Part shown: positions 56,373 through 64,000 of the stretch, piece after piece
Position numbering within the stretch: the stretch's first letter is position 1
Layout of the letters: every line of letters begins with the position of its first letter
Source of the DNA: Accumulibacter sp.
GTDB lineage: Bacteria; Pseudomonadota; Gammaproteobacteria; Burkholderiales; Rhodocyclaceae
DNA length: 64,000 nt
Direction of reading: 5' to 3'
NCBI GenBank assembly: GCA_024235695.1
Contig: JACKLX010000004.1
Coordinates: 1-64,000 of the forward strand
The notes under the pieces: generated by a model
Told to the model about the DNA's origin: nothing
The model's input: only the letters and a program-made list of their open reading frames with translations
The model's database searches: none
Position numbers and translations under genes: made by a program

Positions 56373-56460
56373 CTTCAACTCCTTGCAATGGTTACGGCTG
56401 CGTCAGATCGCCATGGACCGATCCGCCAGCCAGGTGAATTGGGGAGATTACCCCATGGAC

Positions 56461-59229
56461 TCAAACGCCTGACGACGGCGTGCTCCGTGCCGCGCTGGCT
56501 GCCGCTGCCAGTGATTCGGGCGCGCCAGCCACCTGCGGCTGGGCGCTTGCCTGGATGCCGGCCAGGCCGGCCGCCGAGCGGATGTGCAGATCGCGCTGCG
56601 GAAACGGGATCTCGATGTTGTTGCCGCGTAGTGCCGCCTCGACGGCAAGGTTCAGCTCGTGCGTGACGCGCAGGCGCTTGTCGAAGGAATCGACGAAGGC
56701 ACGAATCTCGAAGTCTAGCGAACTGTCGCCGAAATCGACGAAGTAGGCCGACGGCGACGGATCGTCGAGCACGTCGTCGTTCGCCTGCACGACCTCGAGC
56801 AACACCCGTCGCACCAGCGCCAGATCGCTGCCGTAGGCAACGCCGACCTTGAGCAGCAGCCGGGTGGTCTGGTTCGAGAGCGTCCAGTTGACAACGCTGC
56901 CGGTGATGAACTCCTTGTTCGGAATGATCACCTCCTTGTTGTCGAAATCGACCACCGAAGTGGCGCGCGCACGAATCCGCGAGACGGTTCCCGAGACCTC
57001 ACCGACGGTGACCACGTCGCCGATCCGGATCGGCCGCTCGGCGAGGACGATCAGGCCCGAGACGAAATTCGCGACGATCTCCTGGAGGCCGAAGCCGAGG
57101 CCGACGCCCATCGCGGCGATCAACCAGTGCACGTCGGTCCAGGCGATGCCGACGATGCTGCAGGCGGCGACGATGCCGGCGGCGGCAAGAACATAGCGGG
57201 CGATCACCTTGATCGCATAGGTGGCGTCGGCCTGTACCTCGAAGCGCCGCAACAGCACGATGTCGAGCAGCGCACCTACGTTGCGCACGGCGATCGCGGT
57301 GACGACACCGACGACCACCGCCAGAAACAGGTTGCCGACGGTCAGCGGCAGCGTCGTGCTCTTGCCGTCGACCGTTGCGTTGTACGTCCACAAGGCGTAG
57401 TCGCTGATGATCGACAGCGCCGGCACACTGCCCTTCCACACCAGCCAGAGGCCGCTCAGCAGCAACAGGGTGATGAACAGGTCGAGCAGCGATCGCGTCT
57501 GTTCGCCAATCGCCGCGACGTCGAGCTGCGGCGGCGGCGGATCGGCGATCTCGCTTCCCTCTTCCTGGTCGGTCTCGGCTTGTGCCAGGCGCCAGGCTTC
57601 CTCGGCCTGGCGGCGGCTAAGGCGCCAACGCTCGACCTGAACCCACAGCGCGATCAGGCCATAGAGCGCCACCGCGCCGAGGACCATGAACACCGATACC
57701 ATGGTACGACCAAAAAAATAGCCGGCGGCAACGAAGTATCCGGCGGCGGCGAGACCGGCAATTCCCAGCGGCCCGGCAATCAAGGCGCCAAACCACAGCG
57801 CGTGCAGGCGAACCGCCCAGCTGCGCGGCGCACGCGTCCATAGCCGCTCCATCAGCGGGCTCTTGCGGCGAAACAGGCGGGCCAGAAAAAAGGCGACGAC
57901 CAGCATCGCCAGGCTGAAGCACATGCGGCCGACGCTCTCGCGGTTGCCGTATGGCGCATGATCCATGCCGTTGAGGGTAACGATCAGGATCAAGGGCACA
58001 AAGACCATCGAAAACCTGCGCAGCGCTCGCCTGGCGAAGCTCAACGCCGCCTCGTCCCAGCCGAAGTGGCCGCCCGCCACGCCACGTTCGTCGAGCAGCC
58101 AGGCGAGCGCCGACAGCGCCACCACCAGCTTGGCGGTCGCCGCCAGCGCGTCGCTCAGCGCCAGCGGGAATGACTGTTCGGCTGCTGCCGAAGCGAGCAG
58201 CTTGGCCGCCGTCCACATCAGCAACGGCCCGGGTAGCGCCAGCACGAAGGTGATGACCAGGGCGGCGGCGGTGTGCCCGATCCAGTAGCGGTCATAATTG
58301 GCAACGGCCGGCGCGAGCACGACCAGACGCGATTGCAGTCGCCGACGGCCAAAATACAGGCTGAGGGCGAGCAGCACCGCCAGTGCCGGCGCCAATGGCT
58401 GCCAGATGAATTGGTCGAGCAGGACCGTACCGACCGCGCGCCAATTGGCCGCCGAGGTCATCCATGCCCACGACGGAGCGAGTTCGCCGATCGTCTGTAT
58501 GCCCGGACGCGCGGGCACCCAGAACAGCAGACGCGTCAAATCCGCGCGCGCCGCGTGCGTCCGCTGTGCCAGCCTGAGATCGGCATCATCGCTCTCCTGC
58601 AGTACGTGCAGCAACTGGCCCTGCAGGTCGTCGAGACGGCTCAGCAGGCTGCGCTGCTCGGCGAGTCGGTCACGCGCCGCTGCCCTGACCTGCGACCACA
58701 GACCTTCCGGAATCGGCGGTTGCGCCGCGGCAAGGCGAGTCGTGACCGCCGCATCGAGGTCTGCGAGCTGATCCAGAGCGCGCTCGGCCCGCAGATTGGC
58801 GTCGCTGGTCGCCTCGAGTTGCGCGTCGCGCTGCACGCGCTCGGCGTCAAAACCCCCGGCGCGTGGCAGCACCCGCAATTGCTCGATCACCGTCTGTGCG
58901 AACACCCGGCCGAGAGCATGCACCTGCGCATGCCGCTCGATGCGCTGCATGCTCTGCTCGAGATCGCGCTGGCTGTCCTGCAAGCGGCCCAGGTCGGCAC
59001 GGGCGCGTTCGAGCGCCGCGCTGGTGGCGACGATCTCGGCCGACAACGCGGCGTTCTCGGCCGCCAGGGCGCTGAGCAGACTCGACTGCTGGGCTTCATC
59101 GCTCGCCCGGGCCGGGTGCGCCAGCAGCATCAGCGCGCAAATCACCAGCAGCGCGGCCAACGCTACCCCGGCAAGACGCTTGCCGTTGCGCCGGGCAGGC
59201 CTGTCCAGCACCGCCAAAGACGGCATCAT
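56461..59229 (-). CDS. Large mechanosensitive ion channel (MscK/KefA-like MscS family)
   Basis: A 922-residue inner-membrane channel of the large MscS type. After the N-terminal membrane anchor comes a long periplasmic coiled-coil region (LSAEIVATSAALERARADLG). About eleven helices follow. The C-terminal MscS core is clear: the pore helix region GVGLGFGLQEIVANFVSGLI, then LAERPIRIGDVVTVGEVSGT, RIRARATSVVDFDNKEVIIP and NKEFITGSVVNWTLSN. It opens under membrane tension to release solutes. Its start overlaps the pqiC stop by four bases (CCATGATG), tying it to the lipid-transport operon. Confidence 0.9.
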   Translation of the reverse strand: MMPSLAVLDRPARRNGKRLAGVALAALLVICALMLLAHPARASDEAQQSSLLSALAAENAALSAEIVATSAALERARADLGRLQDSQRDLEQSMQRIERHAQVHALGRVFAQTVIEQLRVLPRAGGFDAERVQRDAQLEATSDANLRAERALDQLADLDAAVTTRLAAAQPPIPEGLWSQVRAAARDRLAEQRSLLSRLDDLQGQLLHVLQESDDADLRLAQRTHAARADLTRLLFWVPARPGIQTIGELAPSWAWMTSAANWRAVGTVLLDQFIWQPLAPALAVLLALSLYFGRRRLQSRLVVLAPAVANYDRYWIGHTAAALVITFVLALPGPLLMWTAAKLLASAAAEQSFPLALSDALAATAKLVVALSALAWLLDERGVAGGHFGWDEAALSFARRALRRFSMVFVPLILIVTLNGMDHAPYGNRESVGRMCFSLAMLVVAFFLARLFRRKSPLMERLWTRAPRSWAVRLHALWFGALIAGPLGIAGLAAAGYFVAAGYFFGRTMVSVFMVLGAVALYGLIALWVQVERWRLSRRQAEEAWRLAQAETDQEEGSEIADPPPPQLDVAAIGEQTRSLLDLFITLLLLSGLWLVWKGSVPALSIISDYALWTYNATVDGKSTTLPLTVGNLFLAVVVGVVTAIAVRNVGALLDIVLLRRFEVQADATYAIKVIARYVLAAAGIVAACSIVGIAWTDVHWLIAAMGVGLGFGLQEIVANFVSGLIVLAERPIRIGDVVTVGEVSGTVSRIRARATSVVDFDNKEVIIPNKEFITGSVVNWTLSNQTTRLLLKVGVAYGSDLALVRRVLLEVVQANDDVLDDPSPSAYFVDFGDSSLDFEIRAFVDSFDKRLRVTHELNLAVEAALRGNNIEIPFPQRDLHIRSAAGLAGIQASAQPQVAGAPESLAAAASAARSTPSSGV

Positions 59230-59798
59230 GGCGCGCGGATGGCCGCCGCGATGTCAGCGCTGACACGCGCCAGAGCACGGCTGTGGGCGGCCACCAGGGG
59301 GTCGAAGCCAGCCCCGGCGGTCGGCTCGCGCACCAGCGACCGGCCGGTTTTCGGCGTGCCACCCGACGCTGGGCGGACGGTCCACAGGATGTCGACCAGC
59401 ACCTCCTGGCCGAGCGTCGACTCGAAACGCTGGACGTCGATCAATACCCGGTAGTCGGCGCTCGGCAGCGGCGCCTGCGCGTACGGCCAGACTCGCGCCG
59501 AAGCCAGCTGATGTGCCAGGTTGCTGGCGATCACGCTGGCGATATTGTCGTGCAGTGGTGACGCCCAGCGGTTGAATTCGTCCAGGCGCACTTCGTTTTC
59601 GCCGCTGTGTACGACGATCTGCGGGCGATCGACGAGCGCCGGCAGCGACACCGGGCCGACGACGACCGACGGACCCGGCGCCATCGCCGGCGAAGACGCG
59701 GCGCCACTCAAGGTGTAGAAGCGCGACGCCGGCGAAGCGCAAGCAGCGACGATTGCCCACAGCAGCAGCGCGGGGGCGACGGTGGTCAGGCGAGGCAT
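59226..59798 (-). CDS. pqiC: PqiC-type ABC-transport auxiliary lipoprotein
   Basis: A 190-residue outer-membrane lipoprotein. The signal has lipobox VAAC (Cys20), and the body resembles the PqiC/YmbA family (FYTLSGAASSP, then VVVGPVSLPALVDRPQIVVH and NRWASPLHDNIASVIASNLA). PqiC is thought to cap PqiB tunnels at the outer membrane. AGGAG before the ATG overlaps the pqiB stop region, so translation is probably coupled. Confidence 0.88.
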   Translation of the reverse strand: MPRLTTVAPALLLWAIVAACASPASRFYTLSGAASSPAMAPGPSVVVGPVSLPALVDRPQIVVHSGENEVRLDEFNRWASPLHDNIASVIASNLAHQLASARVWPYAQAPLPSADYRVLIDVQRFESTLGQEVLVDILWTVRPASGGTPKTGRSLVREPTAGAGFDPLVAAHSRALARVSADIAAAIRAP

Positions 59799-59808
59799 CG
59801 GGGTTCTC

Positions 59809-61470
59809 CTAGTTCTTGCCGCGAATCAGCGCTTCGGGATGCCGCTCGAGATAGTCGGTCAGCACGCGCAGGGAACGCGCGGCGCGCGCCACCTCACGCA
59901 TCGCGTCGCGCAGTTCCTGCTGGCCCGGTGCATCCGGTGCGAGCAGCGTCGTATCGGTGTTCTTGATCATCCGATCGGCGGAAGCGGTCGCGCGACGGAA
60001 CTCATCGAGCACCTTCTTGAGTTCGGGCGTGACGTCCGAGTCGAAGCGCTTCACTGCCTGGTCAGCGTCCTGCAGCGTCTGGCTGAGCGTCTTCAGCATC
60101 GTCCGGGTATCGGCACCGATCGCTTCGTACGGCAACTTGTCGAGCTTGGCAAGAATGCTGCCGATCTTCGCCTCGAAGTTCGGGAGCGTGCTCGGGATCG
60201 ACGGCACCAGCGACTTTTCCTCGCTCCAGTCAACCTTTACCTTCGGCGCATCCGGGTGAAAATCGAAAGATATGTAGCGCTGGCCGGTAAGCAGGTTGCC
60301 GCTCTGAATCTGCGCACGCAGGCCGAAATCCTCGACCATCCGCTCGAAGAACGCCTCCCGTCTGGGACTGACGCGCGCGAGCATGTCGCCGCGCACCTGC
60401 TGCGCGTTGTGCATTTGCGCAACCACTCGCTCCGGATAGACAACAAACTCGACGCGGCCGCGAAGACGCTGGGTCTTCGGGTCGATGTCGAGCCCGACAC
60501 TGGTCACCTCGCCGCCGGGTAGGCCCAGCAGGGTGACCGGTGCACCGACGGAGAGTCCGCGCAGCGATTCATTGAAATGAAGGACATAGCGCCTGGCCAT
60601 TGGCTCCGGCTGCTTCATCGCTGTCGCCTGATCGCCATGAAGCGTGAATTCGGTGTTGGCAGCGGCAGGTTCCGCTTGCGGCGAAAATGGCGGTGTCTCG
60701 AAGGCGAGGCCGCCGGCAATCAGCGCGACCATCGACTGCGTGCGCACGTCCAGACCGCTGGCACCGAGCGACACGTCGACGCCGCTGGCGTTCCAGAAAC
60801 GCGTTCCGGGATTGACGAACTGGTCGTACGGCGCGTGCACGAAAACCTTGATCTCGACCGACTTGCCGTCCTTTGCCAGCTCGTAAGCGACGACCTGACC
60901 GGCCTGCAGGCGTCGGTAGTAGACCGGCGAGCCAATACCCAGCGAGCCCAGGTCATCTGCCTTCAGCAGGAACTGCCGCCCGGGCTGATCGCCGGTGATG
61001 ATCGGCGGCACTTCGAGGCCGTTGAAGCTGCGCTCGCTGCTGTCCGACCTGCCGGCCTCGAAACCGATATAGTTGCCGGAGAGCAGCGTGCCAAGACCCG
61101 ATACGCCGCTCAGCGTGATGCGCGGCTCGACGACCCAGAACTTCGCGTCCCTGACCATCAGCCCGGCGGCGCTCTTGGCAATCTTGGCGGTCACCCTGAC
61201 GCTGCTGTAATCGTCGGAAAGCTGCACCGCGGCCACCTGACCGATATTGACGTCCTTGTACTTGACAACGGTCTTGCCAGCCTCGATGCCCTGCGCATTC
61301 TTGAAAACGATGGTCACCGTCGGGCCTTCGCTGAGAACCCGTTGCACCGCAATGCCGACGGCGACCACAGCGGCAAGGATCGGAATCACCCACACCGTCG
61401 ACACCCGTGTCCGCTTCTTCGGCACAACCGTCGCTTGTGGAAGGTCGTCGCGTTCGCGGCCGTCAGCCAT
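59809..61470 (-). CDS. pqiB: Intermembrane lipid transport protein PqiB (three MCE domains)
   Basis: A 553-residue inner-membrane-anchored protein with one N-terminal helix (VWVIPILAAVVAVGIAV) and three MCE domains. The first begins GPTVTIVFKNAQGIEAGKTV, the second near QFLLKADDLGSLGIGSPVYY, and the third near YVLHFNESLRGLSVGAPVTL. The C-terminal helical part (ADRMIKNTDTTLLAPDAPGQ) is the coiled coil that forms the periplasmic tunnel. PqiB carries lipids between the membranes. The start overlaps the pqiA stop by eight bases. Confidence 0.93.
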   Translation of the reverse strand: MADGRERDDLPQATVVPKKRTRVSTVWVIPILAAVVAVGIAVQRVLSEGPTVTIVFKNAQGIEAGKTVVKYKDVNIGQVAAVQLSDDYSSVRVTAKIAKSAAGLMVRDAKFWVVEPRITLSGVSGLGTLLSGNYIGFEAGRSDSSERSFNGLEVPPIITGDQPGRQFLLKADDLGSLGIGSPVYYRRLQAGQVVAYELAKDGKSVEIKVFVHAPYDQFVNPGTRFWNASGVDVSLGASGLDVRTQSMVALIAGGLAFETPPFSPQAEPAAANTEFTLHGDQATAMKQPEPMARRYVLHFNESLRGLSVGAPVTLLGLPGGEVTSVGLDIDPKTQRLRGRVEFVVYPERVVAQMHNAQQVRGDMLARVSPRREAFFERMVEDFGLRAQIQSGNLLTGQRYISFDFHPDAPKVKVDWSEEKSLVPSIPSTLPNFEAKIGSILAKLDKLPYEAIGADTRTMLKTLSQTLQDADQAVKRFDSDVTPELKKVLDEFRRATASADRMIKNTDTTLLAPDAPGQQELRDAMREVARAARSLRVLTDYLERHPEALIRGKN

Positions 61471-62777
61471 CCTGCGTCTCCATATTGTTTGCCGAGTCCC
61501 AGATCAGGCGGGGATCGAAAGTCTCCGCCGCCAGCATGGTCAGCACCACCACGGCCGCGAAGAACAGCACTCCGGGACCGGGAAGTACCGACATCAGCGG
61601 TTGCAATTGCACCAGCGCTACGGTGAAGGTGTCGACGAAAACGTCGAGCATTGACCAGCGGCCAATGAAGACGACGATCCTGAACAGACGCGCGCGGTCG
61701 TGGTGGCTCCCTGCCATGCCGCGTTGAACGCTGACCAGAAGATAGCCGAGCGCCAGCAACTTGCCAAGCGGCACCATGACGCTGGCGACGAGCACAATCA
61801 GCGCCAGCGGCCAGGATCCGGAGGTATACAGGTAAACCACGCCGCCCATGATCGTTTCGGCATCGGAGGTGGCAAAGGTGTTGCTGACCATCACCGGCAG
61901 CAGATTGGCGGGACGTAGCAGATCGCCGCGGCGATGATCAGCGCCCAGGTACGCTGCAAGGACTGTACGCGGCGAACTTCCAGTGTCGCGCCGCAGCGCG
62001 GACAGTGGCCGGCATGCTCGGCGTGAACCGGCCGCGTGAGCAGCTTGCAGGTTTCGCAGGAGACCAGCCCCGCCTGCGCCCCGGTGACGACAGCGCCGCT
62101 CATCGGCCGCGCTCCAGTAATTCTCGTCGGCAAATGCCGCGCAGCCAGGTCGTCGCCGTGCTTCCATTCGACGCGTTTCCAGACTTCGCGGGCGTCGAAA
62201 GTGACCGCGATGGCCGGCAACAGAACCGCCAGCAGGCCCATCGCGAACAAGCCGACGCCGGGATCTACGGTAGCCAGTTGGGCGATCTTGATCAGCGCCA
62301 CCAGAATGCCCAGCAACATCACGTCGTACATCGCCCAGGGGTGCATATGCAACGCCCAGCGCAGCAACTCGCCGCTCCAGTGCGGCAGTGGTGGCCGCCT
62401 GGCGGCGAGCAGCACGGCCAGCATCATGAGCAGGTACAGCGCGGGGCGATCACCGCACAGAAGACGACGATCATGGCGGTGATGCGTTCACCGTCCAGCC
62501 ACATCTGCCGCGCACCGCCGAGGATCGTCGTGCTCGCGTACCGCCCAACCGCCGACAGATCCATCAGCGGCATGGCGTTGGCGACGACGAACACGATCAG
62601 CGCGGTAAGCGTGAGCACCAGCGGCAGTTCGAGCGGATCGCTCGGCCTCGCCGCGAGCACGAAGCCGCAACGCGCGCAGCGCGCCCTGCCGCCAATCGGG
62701 AGAGGCGGAATCCGCTGCAGCAGATCGCACTCCTGGCAGGCCATCAGCGGCTGCTCTGACCTGGCCGCCTCACTCAC
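61463..62777 (-). pseudogene. pqiA: PqiA membrane protein, interrupted by two single-base losses (possible sequence error)
   Basis: The inner-membrane partner of PqiB, in three frames. The start at 62777 reads MSEAARSEQPLMACQECDLL with a zinc-ribbon pair (CQEC, CARC) and PLPIGGRARCARCG. The middle part holds HMHPWAMYDVMLLGILVALI, a second CETC...CPRC pair, then ICYVP. The end has TIMGGVVYLYTSGSWPLA and RWSMLDVFVDTFTVALVQLQ. Frame changes near 62440 (expected ccggcg, found ccgcg on the coding strand) and 61908-61911 (expected ccggcc, found ccgcc) are each a lost G in a GG. With both repaired the protein is whole, so error is likely. Confidence 0.88.
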
Positions 62778-62837
62778 CTGCTACACCCGCTGGCGCACCG
62801 TTCATCCGACGCACGGCCCGCCGGGGCACGGTTCACC

Positions 62838-64000
62838 CTAGAACTTCCAGTTGTAGTAGGCCGCAACAAAGATGGTCCCGATGTTCTTGTACGAGCCGAC
62901 GAGGTCACCGCGCCCGCCTGCCACTACCGGCAGGGTACTCCGCAGATCGGTGTCGAGCGTTCCGCCGTAGAGGTACTCCCCGGCAATTCCCCAGGAGGCG
63001 CTCTTGCTCAACGTCTGCTCGCCACCGACGCCGAAGCGCCACGCCGAACCGACGGGCAGCAGGGGCGAGACCTCGCCCGACTGCAGGCTCGAGTCGTAGG
63101 CAACGCCGAAATTGAGCAGCCAGGGTTCGCTGATACGGTACTGCGCGCCGGCAGCCAGGTGCCACGTATCCTTGAAATCAAGGTCGGTGCTAAGGCTGGT
63201 GTCCTTTGACGGATTGTCGATACCAAGCTGCACTTGACCGAACTTCGACCACTGTTGCCAGCCGACGCTCCCCAGTACTGCCCAGCGATCATTCACCTGC
63301 GTAAAGATACTGCCCATGACCTGCTGCGGCACCGTGATGCCGACCTTGATATCCGAATTCAGCGCGCCACGATTGCCGAGAACCGTCGCCAGCCCAGGCG
63401 CAAGATTCGAGAACTTCGCCGAGGCCTTGAAATCGAGATCGACCTGCGAATTCCAGGTCAGCCCCAGGCGAGTACCCGGATCGATTTCGTAGAGCATGCC
63501 GAGGTTGAGACCCCAGCCCCAGGTATTGTCCTCGAGCTTGAGCCGCCCGTCGCCGAACCGCGGCGCGAAGTTGTTGATCGCCACCTGATTGGTATCTTCC
63601 CGTACATCGCGTTAACGCTCGCGCCCAGCAGAGTTTCTCGTTTACCTTGTAGGCAATCGACGGCAGGAAGGAGACACCAAGCAGGGTGGTGCTCTGAACG
63701 TAGTACCTGCCCACCCAGTCGTTGTCGTAGTTCAAGGGCATGCCGACGTTGCCGGTAAGCGCGAAGCCGAGCTTGAGCTCGGGCGACACGCTGTAGCTCA
63801 GGAAGCCGCCACCGCCGACGAACCAGCCGTCCGATCCCAGCGCGTAGCCGCCATCGTCGCGGCCCAGCCCCGGCGACGTGGCCGCGCCTGCCGAAAACTG
63901 CGCGTTACTCCACAGCGCCTGCCCGGCCGCCAGGAATTGCGTCCCCGCCAGCCGCGTCATGCCGGCCGGGTTGCTGAACACGGTCGACGCGTCCTGCGCG
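62838..64000 (-). pseudogene. FadL/TodX-family outer membrane porin, 5'-partial, two frame changes
   Basis: An outer-membrane transporter for long-chain fatty acids or aromatics. The 5' end lies beyond the right edge. The visible N-terminal part has DASTVFSNPAGMTRLAGTQF, the NPA-type motif of the family, and LKLGFALTGNVGMPLNYDND. The C-terminal part (MLYEIDPGTRLGLTWNSQVD onward) ends with the aromatic AAYYNWKF typical of outer-membrane beta-barrels. Two single-base losses near 63629-63631 (expected ctcctgctg) and 63598-63601 (expected ggggaag) separate the frames; repairing them gives a continuous protein. Sequence error near the edge is the favoured explanation. Confidence 0.85.

Overview
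This is a GC-rich bacterial window that looks chromosomal and betaproteobacterial, most likely Rhodocyclales and close to the Accumulibacter type. That placement is inferred from gene content: a cysI-DUF934-cysH-cysDN sulfate assimilation block under a CysB regulator, two PEP-CTERM proteins beside an exopolysaccharide locus, a LEPR-XLL peptide, a tandem glycine riboswitch before gcvTHP, and a pqiABC lipid-transport operon. No rRNA, tRNA, CRISPR array or complete insertion sequence was found.

Layout. 1-5.8 kb is accessory in character. It holds a partial HTH protein at the left edge, a 109-residue stub with the LEPR-XLL surface-protein signature, a 1080-residue MalT-like ATPase regulator with a C-terminal winged helix and BTAD domain, a decayed nucleotidyltransferase, and an Rpn-family nuclease with an in-frame 12-bp repeat. 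5.9-15.2 kb is the sulfur block: cysB divergent from a TauE/SafE exporter, then cysI, DUF934, cysH, cysD and cysN, followed by a beta-carbonic-anhydrase-like protein and rlmB. 15.1-22 kb, on the minus strand, carries exopolysaccharide genes (WecA-like transferase, Wzb phosphatase, Wza exporter, Wzc kinase) and a PEP-CTERM protein. 22.4-27.2 kb is gcvT-gcvH-gcvP behind a tandem glycine riboswitch with a clear terminator.

27-37 kb is mixed housekeeping and stress: a lipoprotein, glutathione peroxidase, a ferritin-like DUF455 protein, a Bcr/CflA transporter, a divergent ClpX-like ATPase with a membrane hydrolase, a slipin-NfeD pair, and a metallo-beta-lactamase/rhodanese fusion followed by a 1-Cys peroxiredoxin. 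37.9-43 kb holds a CoA-transferase broken by four indels and a PhnDCE-type ABC transporter with a fused double permease, of the kind often annotated for selenate. 43.5-49.4 kb holds a second PEP-CTERM protein, a di-heme cytochrome c, and lutABC (lactate oxidation) divergent from its FadR-type regulator, with two matching operators between them. 49.4-55.5 kb is core: smpB, ratA, rnfH, guaB, guaA and an acyltransferase. 55.8-62.8 kb is a compact minus-strand run, pqiA-pqiB-pqiC-mechanosensitive channel-OmpA lipoprotein, for envelope lipid homeostasis. The window ends inside a FadL-type porin gene.

The last two genes (pqiA and fadL) each carry two single-base losses in short G/C runs. That clustering looks more like consensus error than decay. 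The CoA-transferase at 37.9-39.3 kb has more varied indels and is a better pseudogene candidate. The most unusual intact genes are the ClpX-like ATPase, which lacks the zinc domain, the RKH loop and the GYVG pore loop, and the stand-alone beta-carbonic-anhydrase-like protein next to the sulfate genes.
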